A DNA stretch of 64,000 nucleotides from Alopecurus myosuroides. Lineage: Eukaryota > Streptophyta > Magnoliopsida > Poales > Poaceae. This document shows positions 45,742 to 57,120 of this stretch, one piece after another; position 1 is the first letter of the stretch; each line of letters begins with the position of its first letter. The stretch is taken from contig CM054063.1 in assembly GCA_028641055.1 (NCBI GenBank), positions 45,186,828-45,250,827 on the forward strand. Direction: 5' to 3'. The notes below the pieces were generated by a model, which was not told where the DNA came from, searched no databases, and was given only the letters and a program-made list of their open reading frames with translations. A program made the position numbers and the translations under genes.

Positions 45742-46628
45742 TGTCGGGGGGTTACCCCCGAGTAGGGTAAAGGCAAGTGGTAAAGGCAAAGGTCAGAAGA
45801 GAAGTTTGGTCGAGTAGCCGCCTACCCGGTAAAATGCTACCTGGTCGACTGCTACTCGGTCTTACGGAAAGATGACCAGAAGGAGGAATCAATCAAGTTC
45901 TATCCGTTCGAGTAGAAGAGTTGGCCCGAGTAAAACTGGCGGGAACCTACTCGGGCCAGAAAGTCAAAGGAGCCGTTCTGACACAGGATCCCGCGTATCC
46001 TGGGTCCGTACTTGGCACTATTCGAACCACTGTTCATCTGGGGCCGGCCTGCCTGACAGTGACAGTGTGGAAGTAGGCGGTCGCGGGATAAGGGGGCCCT
46101 ACTCTGTGTTTGGCACAGTGATACCAGTCTGTCCCCTTGGTTTTGCCCAACGACTTTCCGGATGCAGCCAAGATTAGGAACCAAAGCTGTCAGCAGGAAC
46201 TCGGAAGAAGGACGATGTGCACACTATGTCGACACTTGTCCATATTTGGACGTATCCGGCTGGGCACCGTGTATATAAGGTGCCCCGCCGCCTCCTGCGC
46301 GAGGGATCACACGCACGTTGGGATCGAACACCAGAAACCGTAAGTTCTTGACCTAGTTCATCACATAGAGAGGAGAGCGGCTACTCGGTAGCAAGAACTA
46401 TTGTACTGTGGCTACTCGGTGAGACATCAGAATACACAAAGAAAGGCAGGAGTAGGGGTTTTACCTCCTCACGAGGGCCCTGAACCTGGGTAGATCGTGT
46501 TGTTTGCAGTGCTTTGTTCTTACTTCACGCGGCTACTCGTCGCGTGATCCCTCCCCGAGCACCTCCAGCGTCCATCGTCCCCACATCTTTAGCCATCCTA
46601 TGGCATCTGCCGTGACACCACCACGACA
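45742..46628 (+). repeat. Element B 3' LTR (887 bp)
   Basis: It begins tgtcgggggg and ends ccaccacgaca. It aligns with solo LTR F along its length, and its last 97 bases match the 5' LTR remnant. GGGGG-tta-CCCCC forms a short hairpin at the very start. The bases after it, ccaaa (46629-46633), are the candidate right target duplication; the left one lies outside the window. Confidence 0.93.
46262..46285 (+). promoter_or_regulatory. LTR promoter TATA box inside an inverted repeat
   Basis: TATATAAG at 46272-46279 lies between the perfect inverted repeats gggcacc (46262-46268) and ggtgccc (46279-46285). The same layout is in solo LTR F (23813-23836). It is probably the core promoter of the B family, with transcription starting roughly 30 bases downstream. 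Confidence 0.65.
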
Positions 46629-48571
46629 CCAAATACCCTTATATTAGAGTGAAGTAGCACTTCTAGAATACTCTAAGTAATCTTCTTGAAGATCTTCATA
46701 TGGTAGTTCCTCCTGTCTTGAGGTTTCTTCTTTTGAAAAATAACTTGGAGAAGATTTGGAAAACAAGGTGATCTAGACAAGGTAGAAAGATCTTGATTTA
46801 AGAGTTAGTTCATGCTTTTACTATTTTTCTCATTCATAAGGTAGATATGGAGGTGTGGAAATATCATATGTAATGATCAAGTTTAATAGTAGGTCAAGAA
46901 TATTTATTTCTTCTTTTAGGTACTTCTTTTATGGTTGAGGGGATATGTACATATTCGATAATTTTTTTAATACAATTATTATGTCATTTCCCACTTGTGG
47001 TTTTGAGTTAACCCTTGTTTGTATCACTTATGTTCTATTAAAACTTTGTTAATTACCTATGAAAGTTTACTTAATGATTATGACATGATTTATCAAAATG
47101 TGAAGGAAATGATTTGATAACTTAGGGAGTTGTTGTTTTATAGAAGATCAAATCTCTGCGGATGAGATGATTCGATTATGCTCATTTGTGGAAGTATGAT
47201 TATCACTTATGTGATTTGGATACTCACCCCTCTTTGAGGTACAGTTTCCTAGTGAATTATCCCAAGTCACTTATAGACTCGTGGTTAAGGTAGTTGAGAG
47301 TTTGTGTTGGTCCCAACCCATTATGGTTTGTGTAACCAAATGATTTGGTTTCTTAAGATACTGGTTATAAAGATCATTCCAAATGTACTCTTGACTAGAC
47401 GAACTAGACATATTTCATCATGTCAAATGAAACTTTGGTCACTTTGATTAGTTTAAACTTTCGCGTCAAAATTTCCCGTACTTTTAGATGCATGCTTTGC
47501 AAATTCACATATTAAATTTAGATCCTTATAACTTCCCAAACACTGGGATATTACACTCATGACTTTGAGCCAACGCGATACATCACTGTGCTTCGATAAT
47601 CTTCGATGTTATCCATTAAGAATTGCAGGAAATTTTCACATATTTAATTAGAACACTATACATCAAGATGTCTCTTTCCAGATTAAAAAACCCGAGTTCT
47701 CGCATTCCTGTTCATGGTAAGAAGCTTAGTCCGTATGCTCTCGTCGATGTTGCACGAGCAGCTCATTTGTGGACTTCCAGTTATGTTGATATGGGGACTT
47801 CCAGTTATATTGATTCGGGACGCTAGTTCTTCCTACTTGATCCTACTAAAACAAAAGGTATCAATGGTATGAAATTTATATCATAATTTAGAGACCATAA
47901 ATCCTAAAACAGACAATAGCAGTTCTCCATCACCAATTCAAAATCCTAATAATTAACCAACAAACTCCGATCTAGATTCCAATATCTGCACCAAGCCACC
48001 ACGTTGTATTATCAAACAACATACGTTAGATAATAGTTTATGTTTCCTATAGCCGGTGGAATATCAAAAGATAATGACGGCTTCCAATTTCTAAGAAAAT
48101 AGACCAGTTAGACAAAAAATAAGAATCTTATCATCAGAAATTGGTAGGGTACCAATTTTCATGTAAATATTTTGCATTCTATTAGTAGCTAGGTGTCAAT
48201 TTCAAAATCAGAATCTTAACTGTTACAAGATCTGTGACATACAAATATTAAATGGCAACAACAAAAATACTTATGTTAAAAGAACAACAATATGCGCGAC
48301 TTCATAACTCAGGACATTTCAGTGGTCTTTGAGATTTTACCAATCTTTATTATTGAATAGCAACTATTTTGTTATAAAATAGTAGAATGGCCTATTTTAT
48401 GTCGAAGATGAAATAGAGTGATACTAATTTGTTTACCAAAAGAAGTTACAAAAGAGAATTATTGATAAAGTGAAACCAAGATGAAGAACAAAGCTACTCA
48501 AATTTTACAATCTCTACCAGGCAAGATAATTAATGATCCTGGAAGAGAATACTTTAGCATTAGTATGTGGC
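46629..48571. other. Unassigned AT-rich sequence between element B and the CACTA transposon
   Basis: Just under 2 kb with no long ORF, no LTR or TIR signature and no repeat partner in this window. A 67-codon frame at 47623-47826 has no recognisable feature. This is the only candidate for older flanking DNA in the window. Confidence 0.5.
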
Positions 48572-48574
48572 TTT

Positions 48575-48845
48575 CACTACTAGGGAAAAGACTACCGCAG
48601 GCGCACCAAATTAGTCTACCGCAGGCGAATTGCGGTTCGCCTGGGACCACATCGCCAGCGGTAATGACTTACCGCAGACGAACCTCAAAGTGCGCCTGGG
48701 GTAACTTGACATACCCCAGGCGAACTGGCCCTGTGCGCCTGGGGTAAGCCTTTTACCTTAGGCGAACAGACACTGTGCACCTGGGGTACACATTCGCCTG
48801 GGGTATGATTTCTTATTCGCCTGGGGTATGGTTTTGCTGTGTCAA
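48575..48845. repeat. CACTA terminal and subterminal repeats
   Basis: After the terminal CACTA motif come about eleven copies, in both orientations, of a 13-14 base motif of the type taccgcaggcgcac or ttcgcctggggta, starting at 48594. Such arrays are where TNPA-like proteins bind in En/Spm. The copies fall into ccgcaggcg and ccccaggcg variants. Confidence 0.85.
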
Positions 48846-49061
48846 AAAATAAAAGAAACGAAAATAACATAATTACAGCAAATTGACAGAAATAAATATG
48901 AAAATGACAGCAAAATAACAGAAATATTCTCGATCATCAACACATAGTCTCGAACAATAGTCTCGATCATCACCAAATAGTCTCGAAGCGATAGTTTAGT
49001 TACAAGCATAGTTCAAACACTAGGAGTACACATAGTTCAAACAAATCGATAGTTTAGTTAT
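48846..49061. other. Non-coding stretch with short repeats
   Basis: It contains four copies of atagtctcga (48942-48997) and two of catagttcaaac. No gene is seen. It separates the subterminal repeats from the hybrid-binding-domain ORF and would be its 3' untranslated region. Confidence 0.6.
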
Positions 49062-49322
49062 CTAGACAAGCAAAACAACAAGTAGCATCAACACTAGGAG
49101 TACAAGGAGTATAAGCACGGCGATGGCGAAGGTGGTCATCCGGGCCCTCGTCTTCTCCGTCTTCTCTCTCGCTAGGTAAGTGGCGTATCGAGCTTCCGCC
49201 TCCACCATGGTCTTGTACCCCTTGTAGTTGCTGCCGCTGAAACCGTGCACCTGTCTCCGGCATTGGTCCCAGTCGTCGTAGACTCCGGGAACCCTACCGA
49301 CATACACAACATACCATGTCAT
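49062..49322 (-). CDS. Hybrid-binding (RNase H1 N-terminal/viroplasmin) domain protein with C-terminal membrane segment
   Basis: 86 codons from ATG 49322, which directly follows an acceptor-like ctatgcacag. Residues 3-50 (WYVVYVGRVPGVYDDWDQC, then QVHGFSG and YKGYKT, EAEARY) match the RNase H1 N-terminal/caulimovirus VI-type domain (PF01693), which binds RNA:DNA hybrids or dsRNA. A short basic stretch (REKTEKTRAR) precedes a hydrophobic 25-residue tail of Ala, Ile, Leu and Val, the form of a tail anchor. There is no RNase H catalytic domain. It could be a separate small gene or a last exon reached by splicing from the gene upstream. The domain call is firm; the membrane role is inferred. Confidence 0.72.
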   Translation of the reverse strand: MTWYVVYVGRVPGVYDDWDQCRRQVHGFSGSNYKGYKTMVEAEARYATYLAREKTEKTRARMTTFAIAVLILLVLLVLMLLVVLLV

Positions 49323-49478
49323 CTGTGCATAGGACAAAAATACGAGTTTAGCATCGAAAGTGATAATAGACCGCAAATAACTATCAAAAAATAGAAGCAT
49401 CAAGGTTTACGAATAAAACACGACAAATAAAGGACTAGAAGTTATATGATGCAAGTGTATACTAACATTTTGTCAATC

Positions 49479-50037
49479 CTATAGTCTCGGCGGGAACAGA
49501 CGAACGCCTTCTAGCGTGTTGAATTTCCGGGTGTCACGTTGCTCTCGTAGGTGTGCTTCTATGTCACGGTTGCTCGGTGGTGCGTGGCCGTGGAAGAACA
49601 AGCCACCCCGAGTGATGACATCCGACGAGAGTATCGTGCAGATCCTCCGCTGGATGCGACGGAACTCAGCCCGCACATATTCATCGGGGGTGTTGGCCAT
49701 CTTTGTGGTCAGGTCTCGGAGATGACTTGGTAGCTGGACCTGTTGGGCATCCTTTAAGTACTCCCTCATCTGAAAGATGGCATGCCAAGCTTCCAACCCA
49801 GATTCCTGCTCCGATTGCTTGAGGCAGGGGTAGTTTGTTACGTGGATGCACACGTAGGCGCCTCGGACTAGTTTCTCCCTTTTTAGGGGCTTGCCTAAAT
49901 CGGCGGCGAAGCCGTTGAGGGCACTATTAAGAACTGCTCTTATGTCGGTGTAGTCCTTCTGCACCGCCCTACCCGCATCGAGATAAGTGCATTGCGACCA
50001 ATGCGGTTCCATGACGATGAGTACGCATCCTTCGTTT
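49479..50037 (-). pseudogene. CACTA second gene, last exon (degenerate Ulp1-like C-terminus)
   Basis: The exon begins after ctgcgcag at 50038 and joins the preceding exon in phase, giving GCVLIVMEPHWSQCTYLDAG. A hydrophobic strand followed by YLD resembles the C48 (Ulp1/SUMO-protease) fold often attached to plant transposon proteins. The expected catalytic Cys region reads SGLEAWHAIFQMREY, with no Cys, so it would be inactive. The stop is near 49481. Confidence 0.6.
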
Positions 50038-50138
50038 CTGCGCAGAACATTTCGAACAAGCCAGTAATATCATCAATCGGAATACTAAGGAGATTCTAGA
50101 AAGAATGTAACGATGTGAAGCGGAGAGGACTACTTACT

Positions 50139-51477
50139 TGGGAAAGTTTGGCATGAGAATGGCGTTCTTATCCTTGTTATCTATCAAAAACCCCGTTATG
50201 TAAGTCGTGATAAGAACCCGGTCCGCATGTGACCGCAAGTAGTCCTCATTCATGTAGTAGGGGTCCATAATCGCGATGTGCGGGGTATTCTCCATGACCA
50301 TATCGTGCGCCATGCTGAGCGATACCAGGCGGACAATGCTTCGGTCGAGCTTTCCCAAGTGGAAGACCCTGAATATGTCTTCGTATCTGATGAAGAACAC
50401 CTCTGCGGGATTTGAATCCACAAAGCCCACGGATCGGGGCACCTTGACCACGTATAGCGGGTAGGAGGGATGTTTCTCACATAGAAGTTCATTCTCTTTG
50501 AACAAAATCCCGTCGTGGATGGTCCTCATGTCACCACCCATGACAGCGACAACCTCTGGCGGCAGCATCGGCTGACCTATCTCATGCACCTTCCTCCACG
50601 GGACGGCGGGCGGCAAACGGTCCAGGACTCGGGAGGCCGCTGGCTGGCTACTAGAGGAGGCACCACCTTTCTTCTTGTTGCCCGGCCTCTTCCGAATCTT
50701 CTTTGGCCTCAAGAAGATGGGAGTGCCGCTTTGTTTTACCTCCTCCTCGGCCGTAGCACGGAGTGTATTCGGGGTAACCAGCATAGGCTGTGGAGCCGTA
50801 AAGGCCGTCTGCTCCTCGGGAGTTTCTTGGGAATAGGTTAGCTTCTTCTGGATATACGGTTTTCTGGTGGGTAACTCAGAAGAACCGCCCTCTCCGCCAT
50901 CTACCTTCTTCTGGATATCAAGAGTTCTGGCGGGTAACTCCGGAGGAACCGGCTTCTCGCCATCCAACTGATTTATGAAATCGTCAATGGGAGCAAGTTC
51001 AATATCCATGTAGTCGTCATGGGTCTCATGCTCGTGATGTTGCTCGTCATTGGACGTCTCGTGCTCGGGAGGACGAGGATCCACCGGAGGTGGAGAGAGG
51101 ACATTGCCATGTTGGACCTTGTCTTGTTGGCTTGCCGCGGGCGCAACCGGTGTAGTGGTGACGGTCATGGCTTGGCTTGGCGCCGACCCTGACGTCGTGT
51201 TCAGCCAAATAAGGGCTTTCGGCCATAGCAAGATTTGATTGTCCAGTTGGCCGAGATTCAGCTTGCTGTCGGCATGGGCGGGTTGATTAGGAGGATACAA
51301 GTCCTCGAATCCCGGTAGCACCAGATCGACGCGAACCCGAAGCTCGTTGGCTGGTATATCTCTGCAGTGGTACTTGCGTGATAGTGGCTGCAAGATGCTC
51401 CCCTTTGCAACATCCTTCAACTCGCTGCCCACTTTTAGCAGGAAGGTGCATCCCGTCACGTCAGCCCGCGATAACAT
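50139..51477 (-). pseudogene. CACTA second gene, large exon (DUF8039-like region and linker)
   Basis: It opens with CTFLLKVGSELKDVAKG and later DNQILLWPKALIWLN, which I recognise as the DUF8039-type region common in grass CACTA-associated proteins. A variable acidic His/Pro-rich linker and a basic KKIRKRPGNKKKGG stretch (about 50690) follow, then the start of the Ulp1-like part (HIAIMDPYYM). It ends in a good donor, aa|GTAAGT at 50138. The start of the exon is uncertain, because no clear acceptor is visible around 51480-51530. Confidence 0.65.
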
Positions 51478-51531
51478 GCATGGATAGGTCAGAGAGTAGG
51501 GTTATATTGAACTGGCTACAGCTTGAGACGG

Positions 51532-52724
51532 TCAATAATTTAACGTGAGGGCATTGAGCTCGGCTAACGTCGACGGACCACAGGTGATGGTGGGCTCATC
51601 GAGCAACGGGGTGGTGGCCGCGCCGGACACGGCCGACGGTCCATCGGGGGCAGGCGCGTCGGGCACGGCGGGGGCGACAGGCACGGCCGACATCGACGGA
51701 CCACCGGCGGCGGCCGCGGCGGGCACGACCAACATCGACGGTATGTTGAACGTCGGTAACGGCCCCTGTGAGCCCCCGGCGATGTAGCCACATATTTTTT
51801 CAAATACGGCAGGGATGAGCGCATCCATCATTTCCCCCACAGTTTTCTCAATCTTCTTGTCCATGTTTGTTTCCAAGTCATGGACCTTCTTCTTCAGCGC
51901 CTCCGTCTCCTCGCTCCTTCGCCGCCCGCGACTCCTTAGTGCGGCCTAAGTGCGGCCTTTTCAGAGGGTCCTGGCTCTTTGCCTTGTTGTACCCCCTGAT
52001 GAAAGGCTTATCCCACGCGACTTTTGCCGTTGACGTCTACGACCAGGAAGATTCAAGTTGTTGTTCTTCTAGCTGCAGAAGCAACATATGAACGGTTTAG
52101 AAATGGTTTTGTACTAGAATGAAATCATGGACTTGATGATGATGTGTTGCATGAAATGGTAAATTTCTTACCACTAGCTTCTCAACATTCTTCACGCGAT
52201 CGTACGTGACCAAAATAACACCCTCCATCTTCGGGTCCGAGACAAGTTCCCCGGTCGGAGTTACTTTTATGTACCTCGACCTCATGAATTTCTGGAATTG
52301 CGGGTCATGGGCATACTTGGAGTAAGGGTTCTCAATCCCTTTTTCAATGAAGGCCTGGTCCTCTTTCGCCCAAACTGGCTTCTTCTCGTCGTAGCCACGA
52401 CAGCCGAGATTGTGGTGATCGATGTTCTTCGACGCTAGCTCCTTCCCCCAGTCCGTTTGATTCTTTGTGAAATCAAGCGACTCGTTATCTAGGAAAGTCT
52501 TGAAGTCATCGGGCGTAATCCACGGGAAGTGGCGATGGATCTCTTCGAATGGTGTCGATTCCCTAATCATCGCCCTCACCATAGTCTTGTAATTGCTCAG
52601 TGCTTTGGTGAATCTAGTGAGGGCGAGTTTGTTCCCCAGGTTGCCCTTCAGATTCTCGTTGTTGTGGGGGGAGGGAACTCGTACCGCGCGTGCAGCCTCG
52701 AGATGAGTTGGGCGCGCAGAGTTG
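51532..52724 (-). pseudogene. CACTA second gene, middle exons, adjacent to insertion of D
   Basis: From 52724 downward: ENLKGNLGNKLALTRFTKAL, HRHFPWITPDDFKTFL and VWAKEDQAFIEKG, features I assign to the En/Spm plant transposase-related family (PF03004-like, moderate certainty). A likely intron lies at 52170-52073 (GTAAGA ... CTGCAG). The next exon has a TAG at 52039-52037, a frameshift near 51905, then a coiled-coil piece (VHDLETNMDKKIEKTV) and a Pro/Ala-rich end. It is interrupted by element D at 52730; reading resumes at 62003 with a single copy of the duplicated gcttc keeping frame. Confidence 0.65.
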
Positions 52725-53115
52725 GCTTCTGTGACGCCCCGAAGATCGGGCACTATGCAGATTTCAGCATTTCCGCCAAATCCGCATAATAACCGATTTC
52801 AGGTTGCCACTTGTGATAACATTACAACAGTTCACGAATATTCCGCAACAACAACAGAAGAGATATATATATACAAGACGACTCTAACGAGTCAAGGATA
52901 CAACTGATACAATAAAAGGAACCAAATAACAGCGGAAGAAACAACATAGCGTCCGACTACGGACAAGATACAAATTGGACTAAGGGTCCTGAAGATAACC
53001 GATGGCGTCCAATCCCTGCCCAGGCCAAGCCGGAGGGATTCCCAAGCTAACATCGTCAGACTTCAAACCTGTTGACTGCAATGTGGAATATGCAGCCACG
53101 AACGGAGTCGTGGGT

Positions 53116-53557
53116 CAGTACGGTTAAGTACTGGCAAGTGGATAAACCATACTCACAAGATACCAGCGTAACCAATCATCACAGGATACAAATACTTTGG
53201 ATACAACGGAAAGGAAGGGATTATTGCAAAGAAGCGGCAGCGGGCAGCACTAACAACTAGAGAGACGCGCTACAACTTCCGGCTAAAAGCAAGGGATAAG
53301 ATAGCGTATCAGAACCAACTACAACTACTCACTAAACAATACCCATCCAATGTTACCCCCTACTAAGGAAGCAACCCAAGGAAACTCACACGGTTGATTA
53401 AGGTGACATTCATTTTTATGGTGGAGGTAATCTATATTACTAGTCAAGTTATCATCGATAAGTGTAAGTTGTCTGAGTACTTGTTAGCCAGCACTTTCAC
53501 CAAGTAATCCATAACCGCGGACAACACGGCTTCTCGAGAAGATTTAACCCTGCAGGG
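53116..53557 (-). promoter_or_regulatory. Conserved palindromic LTR core block, D 3' LTR
   Basis: CAGTAC-ggttaa-GTACTG (53116-53133), CCGCGG (near 53515), CTTCTCGAGAAG (53530-53541) and CCCTGCAGGG (53548-53557), i.e. the order seen in A, C and E when read along the minus strand. Confidence 0.65.
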
Positions 53558-55582
53558 ATGCACCAATTTGGCCGTACACGTAAGAATATCCCGCCACACG
53601 GGGGATCAACCCACCAAGCGAGGTACTCAACATAACCCAACTCTTCTTCGCATCAAGCCCAAAGAACCACGTGATGTGCGTGCGCGGCTAATCGAGCCCC
53701 CACGAAGAAAAGGGGGACCCTCATAGCACTGGAAGACCACGCCGCCCTAAATGCCGACTACAAAAGTTCCACCCTGGCTCCAAGGGTTCGTACCTGCATA
53801 TGCGTGCATCAAATGGAAAGCCCGAACTAAGTGTGGCGATTTGGACGAGATGCGAATCGAATCAGAGTTGCGGGGGGCGCCCATACACGCTTCCCACATG
53901 CGGATAGTGCGCTCATCATGGATCAGTAGACAAGACCCTTTTCCTAATTAAGTTCGACACTAGCAGGCCTCAAAACCACGCCGGGCCTCCTGCGGTGCCT
54001 TATCATCAAATTATTATTACCCAAAACATTAACATGTTGTTGATTAAATTGAAACCCAACTATCGACTAAACAGGTGATAGACAAAAGGACAACAAGACT
54101 CGAGCGCAAACAACACTAAGCATGCAACTACGACACGGGGGCCAACAAGGTAAACAAGCAACAGTTAATAGGAAGTGGAAGGAAAGGCTATATCATGGCT
54201 GCAAGGTAAACATATGATAGGATCGAGACACAAGCATCGAATCATAAGGCTAGCATAAAGACAACGGAAAGAATCGGTAACAAGTGAGGAAAGGCAACAC
54301 GGGTAGCAAGTGAGTATACTTGCCTGAGATCCAGCAAGTAGAGGTACATCCGCAGAACTTGTCGTTGCTCACATCATCTCAACGTCCTATCCGCGAAGAA
54401 GCAACGAACTAGAGCAAACACCGGATGCAACAATTACTTCTACAGCAAAAGATCCAGCATGATCAAGATATGGATGCATGACAAGTTTAAGGATGCATCA
54501 AAGATAAACTAGTTGACCTGGTAAACATATTTAAATGGGCCTATATGCAATTTGGATTGCATATGGAAAAGCCCATGAATTAATGTTGAATTAAATGATC
54601 TACAAATAACCATCATGTGAAAGTTGATTACAATGATGCATGGATGATGAAAACAATAAGAAAACAACAATAGCTTCAATTTGATATGTTGTTTACCAAG
54701 TTTGGAATTTTATTTATTAAGTTATGGACTTTGGCATTTTAAATGATTTAAACAAACATTTGTTGTTTTCACCAATTTTAAATGTTCAAAACAGGTAACA
54801 AAATTTATATTTGGAATAACACACAATTTTAGATGGAATACATATTTCATTTGTTGAATTTGGATTTTATATGAGCAAGTTATGAAATTGACAATTTTAA
54901 ATGCATTAATTAAGAAATAGTTGTTTTCAGCAATTTAAATTGTTCAAAACAGAAAACAAAGTTGATATTCAAGTGTATCATTTCATTTTGGATGGATTTC
55001 ATGTTTTGGGTTTTTAATTTGGAGCAAGCATGTGAAAGTTATTAATTAGGACTTTTAATTAATTAATTAAGGAATTTTTAAATGACATTAATTTTAATTG
55101 TCCAAATTGCAAAACAAGGTTGATATTCAAAAAGATGGTTTAATTTTGAGTGGAAAACATATTTTATTTGTTGAAATTGGAATTAAAATGAACAAGTTAT
55201 GAATTAAAACATTTTAAACATGTCACATAAAGTGTGGAAAAACCCATTTATTTTATTAGCCCGAAAGGCAAAACAAAGTTGATATTTGGAAAGATTATTT
55301 TATTTAGAGTGGATTACATGTCTTACATTTTGAATGTGGATTTGATTTGCAATTTTTATAGCTGTTTGAAGTTACAGGGATTAAAGTGCCAAAGGACAGG
55401 GACCTAAAAGAAAGAAAATGAAACACAGATAGGCCCCTGGGGTGTCTCTCACACAGCGTACATTGGCTTGTGTCACTGCCGTGCGGGGCCAGTGCCACGG
55501 TGGCGTTGACGAGGCGCGAGTGTGGCTACGGTGGCACACACGGTCAACGACCAGTGGGTCCTGGCCACCGCGCGAAAATCCG

Positions 55583-55668
55583 AAAAAGTGTGGCCGTTTA
55601 ATCGGCCGGAGGGGGGGATCGAACCTGGGCCTGCGGGTGCACGCACACAATGGTTAGCCACTAGGCTA
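55583..55668 (-). promoter_or_regulatory. tRNA-like A box, B box and T-run in D 3' LTR
   Basis: On the minus strand: A box TAGCCTAGTGG (55668-55658), then B box GGTTCGATCCC starting at 55625, 43 nt apart, and a T5 run at 55587-55583. The boxes fit tRNA consensus well, but T-arm pairing is weak. Confidence 0.6.
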
Positions 55669-57120
55669 CTGAACGAGTTGGTGCTGGTTCTCACATCTGA
55701 CGGAATATGATTGATACCAAGCGAGTTAACTGATTTTTTCGACACACAAGTTCAGATACTTCAGGTTCAGAGAAGAATTACTGCGGGCTGCTGGTGATCC
55801 TCTCGCGTTGGTGCGACCTCGAAGGTGTAGCAAGGGGCAGCTAGAGGTGCTGGGGTGTGGTTGCAGGCGCGGGAACAATTTGTACCCGCAGCAGCTCAAC
55901 AGCAAGATGGAAGCTTGTGGCTGTTGCGTTCATGGCGGAACAGACATGAATCTTGAGCCGAAAAGGGGATAGAGCAAGCGATGGAGCCTAGAGATTCCGG
56001 GAATTGGAAGGTGTGCTTACCGTGGGAGGGTTGGAGTAGTCGATCATGTTCGAGGAGGACCGAGGACACCGCAATCGGAGAGGATAGGCCGCTGCCCGTC
56101 GGGGACGTCTCCGCCGCTATAGTTGATGTCGTGCTGATTCCTCGCGTGTGGACGACATATAAGTCGCTGCAGTGCTCCCGGAGGCCTCGGTCTGGCTCGT
56201 AGATGACCGAGGGAGTCCGGCGCCGTCGAGCATGCCGATGATGGTGGTCTGTTTGTGTAGGACAAGAAACAGAGTAAGGTGGAGAGGGTTTGTGGCGGCG
56301 GCGATGGCTGGAGAGGGAGGATTAGGGAGAGGCTAGGGTTCCCTCGGGATCTAGGGAGGAGGGTAGATAAGGGGGGAGCAGGTGCACATGGGGGGTGGTG
56401 GTGCGTTGCTGTCCACCTATTCTCTGTACGGACAGAGGCAGGGGAAGGTAAGTGGTGGGCTGAAAGAAGAGGGGAATGGGCTGGGTTGTAGGTGGGCCTT
56501 GGCCTGCCTCCCCAGCCCGAGAGGTTTTCTTTTTATTCTTTTGTTTCTCTCTTTTTTTTGTAGGAAAGGAAAGGAGGGAAAAATAGAAATAGATGTTAGG
56601 GTTTTAGTTTTATGGAAACATTTTTATTGATGTACAAAACAGCAAGGTCAAAGCATGTTAACATTAGTTTCAAAAATTTGAAATGTCAATTTGATTTTTG
56701 TTTGCTATTTGAATTTCAAATAGTGTTTCATAAGGATTTACTTTTTGAAATAAACAATTTTTATTCAATAAGCTCAACCCATTATGAAGCCTTATTGATT
56801 TTAATGTTTAAAACCACATTTGGAACATGCCAAGTATGAATGACTTTGATTGGAATTTGAATTTACCATTTGGGTGTGAATAAAAGGGAATTTTATTAAC
56901 AAGCAATTTAAATAAATCAACTTCAAAACTATTGGAAATAATTTGAGTTGTTTAGTTTGCAATTTTTAAATTGGAAACTTTGGACATGTTTGAAAGTTTA
57001 AATTGGTTTGAAATTTTTAAATTTTTTTAAAAACAAGGTGCAATGCATATGATGCATGTGATGCAATGCAAAAAAAAACAACCAATTTTCTAAATTAGGG
57101 TAAACACCCCAGGTGTTATA

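Larger units (their letters stand above)
12879..46628 (+). mobile_element. Element B: decayed Tat-lineage Gypsy retrotransposon, host of nested insertions
   Basis: It runs from the tail of the 5' LTR (12879-12975) to a complete 3' LTR (45742-46628). In order it carries a PBS, gag, protease, RT, two RNase H regions, integrase, then an antisense spliced gene before the 3' LTR. The second, archaeal-type RNase H and the antisense ORF downstream of pol are marks of the Tat/RIRE2/Grande group. It is broken by A (in the 5' LTR), E (in the protease/RT linker), F (end of pol) and C (intron of the antisense gene), plus frameshifts and stops. Without insertions it would be about 14 kb. Confidence 0.88.
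52730..57120 (-). repeat. Element D 3' LTR (4391 bp)
   Basis: It runs on the minus strand from TATAACACC at 57120 (C-to-T-type change in the first bases) to GGGGCGTCACA at 52730. It is homologous throughout to 57597-61997. It contains long AT-rich and poly-T/A tracts (54500-55380, 56560-57100) and no coding region. Confidence 0.92.

Noticed and set aside
47623..47826. Small ORF in unassigned DNA
   Set aside because: 67 codons, no domain, no partner or regulatory signal; expected by chance.
55583..55668. Functional tRNA gene
   Set aside because: A and B boxes fit, but the T stem and acceptor stem do not pair, so only a tRNA-like promoter relic is claimed.
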